Shown here in pieces: positions 60,307-64,000 of a stretch of DNA of 64,000 bases (positions are counted from its first letter, which is position 1; each line of letters opens with the position of its first letter). Source of the stretch: Clostridia bacterium. Lineage in GTDB: Bacteria > Bacillota > Clostridia > Lachnospirales > Lachnospiraceae. The stretch is taken from NCBI GenBank assembly GCA_910575625.1, contig CAJTFD010000002.1, positions 248,001-312,000 on the forward strand, written 5' to 3'. The position numbers and the translations under genes were made by a program. Below the pieces are notes generated by a model. It was not told the origin of the DNA. It saw only the letters and a program-made list of their open reading frames with translations, and ran no database searches.

Positions 60307-61353
60307 TCAGGAATTGATATGTTCCAGCAATTGGTTCATCTGCTCGTACAGGACCGGCTTATCCAGGGCGTTCGCCACGACCGTGATAAATGTGTTCCCA
60401 TACACGTTCTGACTGACCAGAGCCAGGCAGTTCCCCGCCTCATCCGTGGTCCCCGTCTTCCCCCCTAAGACTGTCACGCCCATGGGTTCGGTGGCTTCCC
60501 CGATCAGATAATAGTCCGTCGATTCCAGATATATGGAGCGCGCTTGTCCTAAAGTATTTTGGAACTGGACAGAAAAAGTACTCATCTGGATGATCTCCAC
60601 GAACTTAGGATAACGGATCGCCTCGTTCAGCATCAGATAGATATCGTATATACTGGTATAATGTTCCGGATCCTGCAGACCATGAGGATTGGTAAAATGT
60701 GTATTGCTCATCCCCAGGCGCGCCACCTCTTCATTCATCATCCGGATAAAATCCGCCTGCGTCCCGCCCACATGCTCGGCAATGGCCGCCGCCGCATCGT
60801 TCCCGGAGTAGATCAAAAGCCCCTGGAGCAGCTGCTCTAAAGTGAGCTGGTCACCGGCCGCAAAACCGCAGAGCTGGGAACCCTCTTCCAGGATGAGTGC
60901 AGTCTGGCTGACCGTCACCAAGTCTGCCAGGTTTCCATACTTCAGGGCGACGATCGCCGTCATGATCTTTGTCATGCTCGCCGGGTAGAGTTTCTCATAG
61001 ATCCTCTGTCCGTATAAGACCCGCTTGCCCTCCAGGTCAAAGAGCCCGCCGTACTGCGAGGGATCCTGGGTGACCCCCTCCAAGGGGATATCGGCCTCCA
61101 GGGACACACACAGGTCTTTTGCAAAACCATCCTGGATCTGTTTATCCGTCATCTCCTCCATCCCCGGGAACTGTCCGACTTCCTCAAATGCGAGAGGAAG
61201 ATCCATCCCCGCCCCGGATAAAAAAAAGTGATAGACAGCGTATCCGCCCCCAGCGCAGAGCAACAACAGCACCGGTACAAGGAGGATCTTGAGTGATCTG
61301 TGCCTGTGCACACGGCGTCTGCGCGTCTTTTTTGCTTTTTTCTTATGCGCCAT
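60307..61353 (-). CDS. D-alanyl-D-alanine carboxypeptidase (PBP5-type)
   Basis: A 348-residue membrane-bound serine peptidase. A basic N terminus and one helix (about 25-45) anchor it. The active-site motifs are SMTK in LYPASMTKIMTAIVAL, SGN in LLIYSGNDAAAAIAEH and KTGT in LGGKTGTTDEAG. It trims the terminal D-Ala of wall peptides and so limits crosslinking. It lies downstream of rodA in the minus-strand wall cluster. Confidence 0.93.
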   Translation of the reverse strand: MAHKKKAKKTRRRRVHRHRSLKILLVPVLLLLCAGGGYAVYHFFLSGAGMDLPLAFEEVGQFPGMEEMTDKQIQDGFAKDLCVSLEADIPLEGVTQDPSQYGGLFDLEGKRVLYGQRIYEKLYPASMTKIMTAIVALKYGNLADLVTVSQTALILEEGSQLCGFAAGDQLTLEQLLQGLLIYSGNDAAAAIAEHVGGTQADFIRMMNEEVARLGMSNTHFTNPHGLQDPEHYTSIYDIYLMLNEAIRYPKFVEIIQMSTFSVQFQNTLGQARSIYLESTDYYLIGEATEPMGVTVLGGKTGTTDEAGNCLALVSQNVYGNTFITVVANALDKPVLYEQMNQLLEHINS

Positions 61354-61368
61354 ATCTTTCCACCATTT

Positions 61369-62496
61369 TTAAATATTTATTTTCCTAGTCTTATAGGAAC
61401 TGCTCTGCAGCCCTACGTTCAACACCAGTCCCATGCCGATGTAAAGGCTGACCACCGAGGTCAGGCCATAGCTGACAAAGGGCAATGGCGTCCCTGTATT
61501 TGGCATGAGCCCGGTCGCCACGCAGATGTTGATGAAACTCTGTAAAGAGATGAGCGTGGCCACGCCGCAGCAGATCAATTTCCCGGAGAGATCTTTGGAC
61601 CGCAGGCTCATACGGATACATTCGTACGTGATGCCCAATAATATCAGAACGATCGATGTACATCCGATAAAGCCCAGCTCCTCCCCCGCCACCGCAAAGA
61701 TAAAGTCCGTCTGGATCTGCGACACGAAATTTCCTTTATTTGCCGAGGACTCCTGGTTATTTAAGCCCTTCCCGGTCAGCTCCCCGGAGCCGATCGCCAG
61801 CATAGAGTTGTTCTGCTGCTCGATGTCGTCGCTGTACTCCTCATTTTCCGGATACAGGAAAGACATGATCCGGTTCCTCTGGTAGTCCTGGATCAGCTTC
61901 TGATCGGGCTGCACCACGATGGATAAGAAGATGATCATCAGGGGCACCATGATCAGTATCGCGCCTCCGATCACCTTGTAATCCAGACCTGCGATGTAGA
62001 TCAGCACGCAGAACATGACCGTTACAGTGATCGTGTTCTTAAGATCCGGCTGCTGGTAGATCAAGACCAATGGGATGACCAGCAAGACCGCGCATTTTAC
62101 GATCACCTTGATGGTATTGAGGTCGTTTTCATGATCCATAAAAAACCGGGCGAAAAACAAGATCAGTAAAATCTTCGAGAGCTCCGTGGGCTGGAATCGG
62201 ATCCCGGCGATCTCGATCCATCGCGTTGCCCCTCCAGCTGTAGAACCCATGAGCCGTACACCCAAAAGCATGACAATGTTAAAGATGTAGATCAGCCAAT
62301 AAAAGTTCAAGATCCAGCTGAAATCCATCAGGGACACGATGATCATCGCCGTCACGCCCAGGGCCACCCCCATGATCTGGCGGGATTTCAATTCTGCCGC
62401 CGCGCTCCCCACCAGCAGCACGCCGATGGTGCTGATGCCCAGGAGCAGGATCACAAGTCTGAAATTGTAAAATCTGAATTTATACTGTTTTAACAT
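61369..62496 (-). CDS. rodA: RodA/FtsW-family peptidoglycan glycosyltransferase
   Basis: A 375-residue SEDS protein with about ten helices. FQPTELSKILLILFFA, DLKNTITVTVMFC and the C-terminal MPNTGTPLPFVSYGLTS are SEDS hallmarks. Together with PBP2 it builds the side wall. It overlaps minE by 17 nt and is in the mre-type shape cluster together with the PBP2 end at 63619; FtsW or SpoVE is less likely from this context. Confidence 0.9.
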   Translation of the reverse strand: MLKQYKFRFYNFRLVILLLGISTIGVLLVGSAAAELKSRQIMGVALGVTAMIIVSLMDFSWILNFYWLIYIFNIVMLLGVRLMGSTAGGATRWIEIAGIRFQPTELSKILLILFFARFFMDHENDLNTIKVIVKCAVLLVIPLVLIYQQPDLKNTITVTVMFCVLIYIAGLDYKVIGGAILIMVPLMIIFLSIVVQPDQKLIQDYQRNRIMSFLYPENEEYSDDIEQQNNSMLAIGSGELTGKGLNNQESSANKGNFVSQIQTDFIFAVAGEELGFIGCTSIVLILLGITYECIRMSLRSKDLSGKLICCGVATLISLQSFINICVATGLMPNTGTPLPFVSYGLTSVVSLYIGMGLVLNVGLQSSSYKTRKINI

Positions 62497-62755
62497 GATC
62501 CTTTCGGTTATCCTTCTCTTGTAGTATCGGTATCCGTGCCAGCATCATGGGCGGATCCTGCTGAAATTGTATCTGTATCCTGGAACTGTCCACGGAAAAG
62601 TATTTGTCAACGGCCCGGATCAGGTCATTCTTCATCATGAGCATAGTATCCGTGGAACAATCCAGCCGCTCTGACAACAAGACTGTTTTCAGCCGGTTCC
62701 TCGCTACGGAGCCGGAACGCCTCTTCGTCAGGCCATTTTTTGCCATGAAAAGCAT
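62480..62755 (-). CDS. minE: Cell division topological specificity factor MinE
   Basis: A 91-residue protein. The N terminus binds MinD and the membrane; the C-terminal half DLIRAVDKYFSVDSSRIQIQF is the conserved MinE core. AAAGGAGG lies 9 nt before the first ATG. It overlaps rodA and follows minD by 14 nt. Confidence 0.92.
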   Translation of the reverse strand: MLFMAKNGLTKRRSGSVARNRLKTVLLSERLDCSTDTMLMMKNDLIRAVDKYFSVDSSRIQIQFQQDPPMMLARIPILQEKDNRKDHVKTV

Positions 62756-62769
62756 ATCTTCCGCCTCCT

Positions 62770-63558
62770 TTAATTCCGGAATAATTCCGTCATCTTGCGG
62801 AAAATACCTTTTTTGATATCGAAAGTCAGAAACGGCACTTCTTCCCCTGTGATACGGCGGCAGATATTGATGTATCCCTGTTCAGCCGGAGAATTTTTTC
62901 CGGATAAGGGCACGCCCTGGTTTGTGGCGATGACGATCTGCTGGTCATCCGGTATGATGCCCAGCAGATTGATGGCCAGGATCTCGATCACATCATCCAC
63001 GGACATCATATCCCCTTTCTGGATCATATCCGGACGGATGCGGTTGATGATCAGCTCGATCTGGCTGATATCGTTTGCCTCCAAAAGTCCGATGATCCGG
63101 TCTGCATCCCGAATGGCAGAGACTTCAGGTGTGGTCACCACGATCGCCCGGTCTGCCCCGGCGATGGCATTCTTAAACCCCTGCTCGATCCCCGCCGGAC
63201 AGTCCAGGATGATATAGTCAAAATAATTGCTCATCTCCTCGGTCAGCTTGATCATCTGCTCAGGTGTCACCGCTGTCTTGTCCTTCGTCTGGGCCGAGGG
63301 GAGCAGATAGAGATTGCTGTACCGTTTATCCCGGATCAGCGCCTGTTTCAAACGGCAGTTGCCGTAGATGACATCCACCAGGTTATAGACGATCCGGTTC
63401 TCCAGCCCCATGACCACATCCAGGTTGCGCAGTCCGATATCCGTGTCGACGACAGCCACCTTGTGGCCCAGCATCGCCAGGCCGGTCCCTATGTTTGCCG
63501 CGGTCGTGGTCTTCCCCACGCCCCCTTTTCCCGATGTTACTACAATTACCTCGCTCAT
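62770..63558 (-). CDS. minD: Septum site-determining ATPase MinD
   Basis: A 262-residue ParA-type ATPase. The deviant Walker A is SGKGGVGKTTTAAN; DYIILDCPAGIE is the switch region. The C-terminal GIFRKMTELFRN is the amphipathic membrane-targeting helix. MinD recruits MinC and MinE, but no minC lies in the 60 bp before it or elsewhere in the window. Confidence 0.96.
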   Translation of the reverse strand: MSEVIVVTSGKGGVGKTTTAANIGTGLAMLGHKVAVVDTDIGLRNLDVVMGLENRIVYNLVDVIYGNCRLKQALIRDKRYSNLYLLPSAQTKDKTAVTPEQMIKLTEEMSNYFDYIILDCPAGIEQGFKNAIAGADRAIVVTTPEVSAIRDADRIIGLLEANDISQIELIINRIRPDMIQKGDMMSVDDVIEILAINLLGIIPDDQQIVIATNQGVPLSGKNSPAEQGYINICRRITGEEVPFLTFDIKKGIFRKMTELFRN

Positions 63559-63618
63559 ACAAAACCTCCTGCTTGACCTCCTGTTACTACATGTATCCCC
63601 TCTTTTGTATGATCCGAG

Positions 63619-64000
63619 TTAATCATTGCTGGTATTGCTGGTCGTATCCGAGGCAATGCCTGTGATGATCTTTTCTCGTTTTTTCTCGTTAAATTGATAC
63701 TGGAAGACATTGCTGGCCACCAGACACGCGTTACCGGACGAATATCCATTTGGGATCCGCACGGCCACAGCCATCGTGGGATCCTCAGCCGGCGCATAGC
63801 CCACAAACAGACCATGATCCGGACGGTACTGATTCTCCTGAGCTGTCCCAGACTTCCCGTTGATCGCCACGCCTGCGTCGTCAAAATTATACTGACTGTG
63901 GTTCTGGATCATCCGGCGCATGCCATTGTGGACTGTATCCCATGTACTCTGCGGAAATTCTGTGGTGCTCTCCAATCTTGGCTGGAACTCCTGCAGCGGC
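63619..64000 (-). CDS. Penicillin-binding protein 2 (partial, C-terminal end)
   Basis: The gene runs off the right edge; about 127 C-terminal codons are seen. GVAINGKSGTAQENQ carries the KSGT motif of the transpeptidase domain and LFVGYAPAEDPTMAVAVRI the following strand. The disordered tail is rich in Ser, Thr and Asn. With rodA two genes away, this is a PBP2-type elongation enzyme (mrdA-like), inferred from position and motif. Confidence 0.85.
   Translation of the reverse strand, partial: PLQEFQPRLESTTEFPQSTWDTVHNGMRRMIQNHSQYNFDDAGVAINGKSGTAQENQYRPDHGLFVGYAPAEDPTMAVAVRIPNGYSSGNACLVASNVFQYQFNEKKREKIITGIASDTTSNTSND

Overview
The window looks like a chromosomal segment of a Gram-positive anaerobe of the class Clostridia, most likely a Lachnospiraceae member (inference). 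The grounds are: many strong AAGGAGG-type ribosome sites and TTGACA-17-TATAAT promoters; the block rplU-prp-rpmA-obgE-yhbY-nadD-yqeK-rsfS; a ribosomal protein L27 with a cleavable N-terminal extension next to its protease; lexA beside a tyrosine recombinase; sepF and minDE; an EFR1-type ferredoxin; and GH25 and M23 wall hydrolases with cell-wall-binding repeats. Most of the DNA is fairly GC-rich. Two stretches (about 13.6-16.1 kb and 28.2-32.8 kb) are clearly richer in A+T. No rRNA, tRNA, CRISPR array or complete insertion sequence was seen.

Layout. 1-3.5 kb: the end of a BceAB-type peptide ABC exporter and an alpha/beta hydrolase. 3.5-8.8 kb: a tiny self-contained gene, then a cluster resembling a lipid-linked amino-sugar pathway (PLP enzyme, polyprenyl-phosphate glycosyltransferase, ATP-grasp ligase, two EmrE-like halves of a flippase, and a convergent sugar aminotransferase). 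8.9-13.6 kb: GH25 lysozyme, a LacI-family remnant beside a D-allulose 3-epimerase, an Rrf2 regulator, ferredoxin and flavodoxin. 13.6-16.1 kb: AT-rich island with an XRE regulator/membrane protein pair and a shared operator-like motif, a DUF3267 metalloprotease-like protein and gene debris. 16.1-28.2 kb: HD hydrolase, nth, cobA-hemD, hemB, hemL, lactonase, aroC, CorA, a rhomboid-like protein, pyk and lysA. 28.2-32.5 kb: a two-component system with an ABC transporter and an adhesin-like lipoprotein. 32.66 kb: a perfect parS site. 32.9-42.1 kb: an Orn/Lys/Arg decarboxylase, an XRE regulator, a cytoplasmic leucine-rich-repeat protein, and an alcohol/aldehyde dehydrogenase pair with a large soluble hybrid kinase. 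42.1-46.6 kb: the ribosome-assembly block. 46.6-50.3 kb: lexA, recombinase, M23 peptidase, dtd. 50.3-64 kb: mostly minus-strand envelope and division genes (AI-2E permease, rluA-type, lspA, aroB, ylmH, sepF, yggS, HlyD-like, D,D-carboxypeptidase, rodA, minE, minD and the end of PBP2).

The most interesting items are: the amino-sugar cluster; a family of short hairpin elements with terminal inverted repeats (copies near 2.4, 36.2 and 48.6 kb) that abut gene ends and supply part of a ribosome site and a stop codon; a parS site overlapped by a LexA-box-like sequence; a probably leaderless sugar-aminotransferase gene with back-to-back promoters; and the absence of minC, hemA/hemC and divIVA from their usual places.
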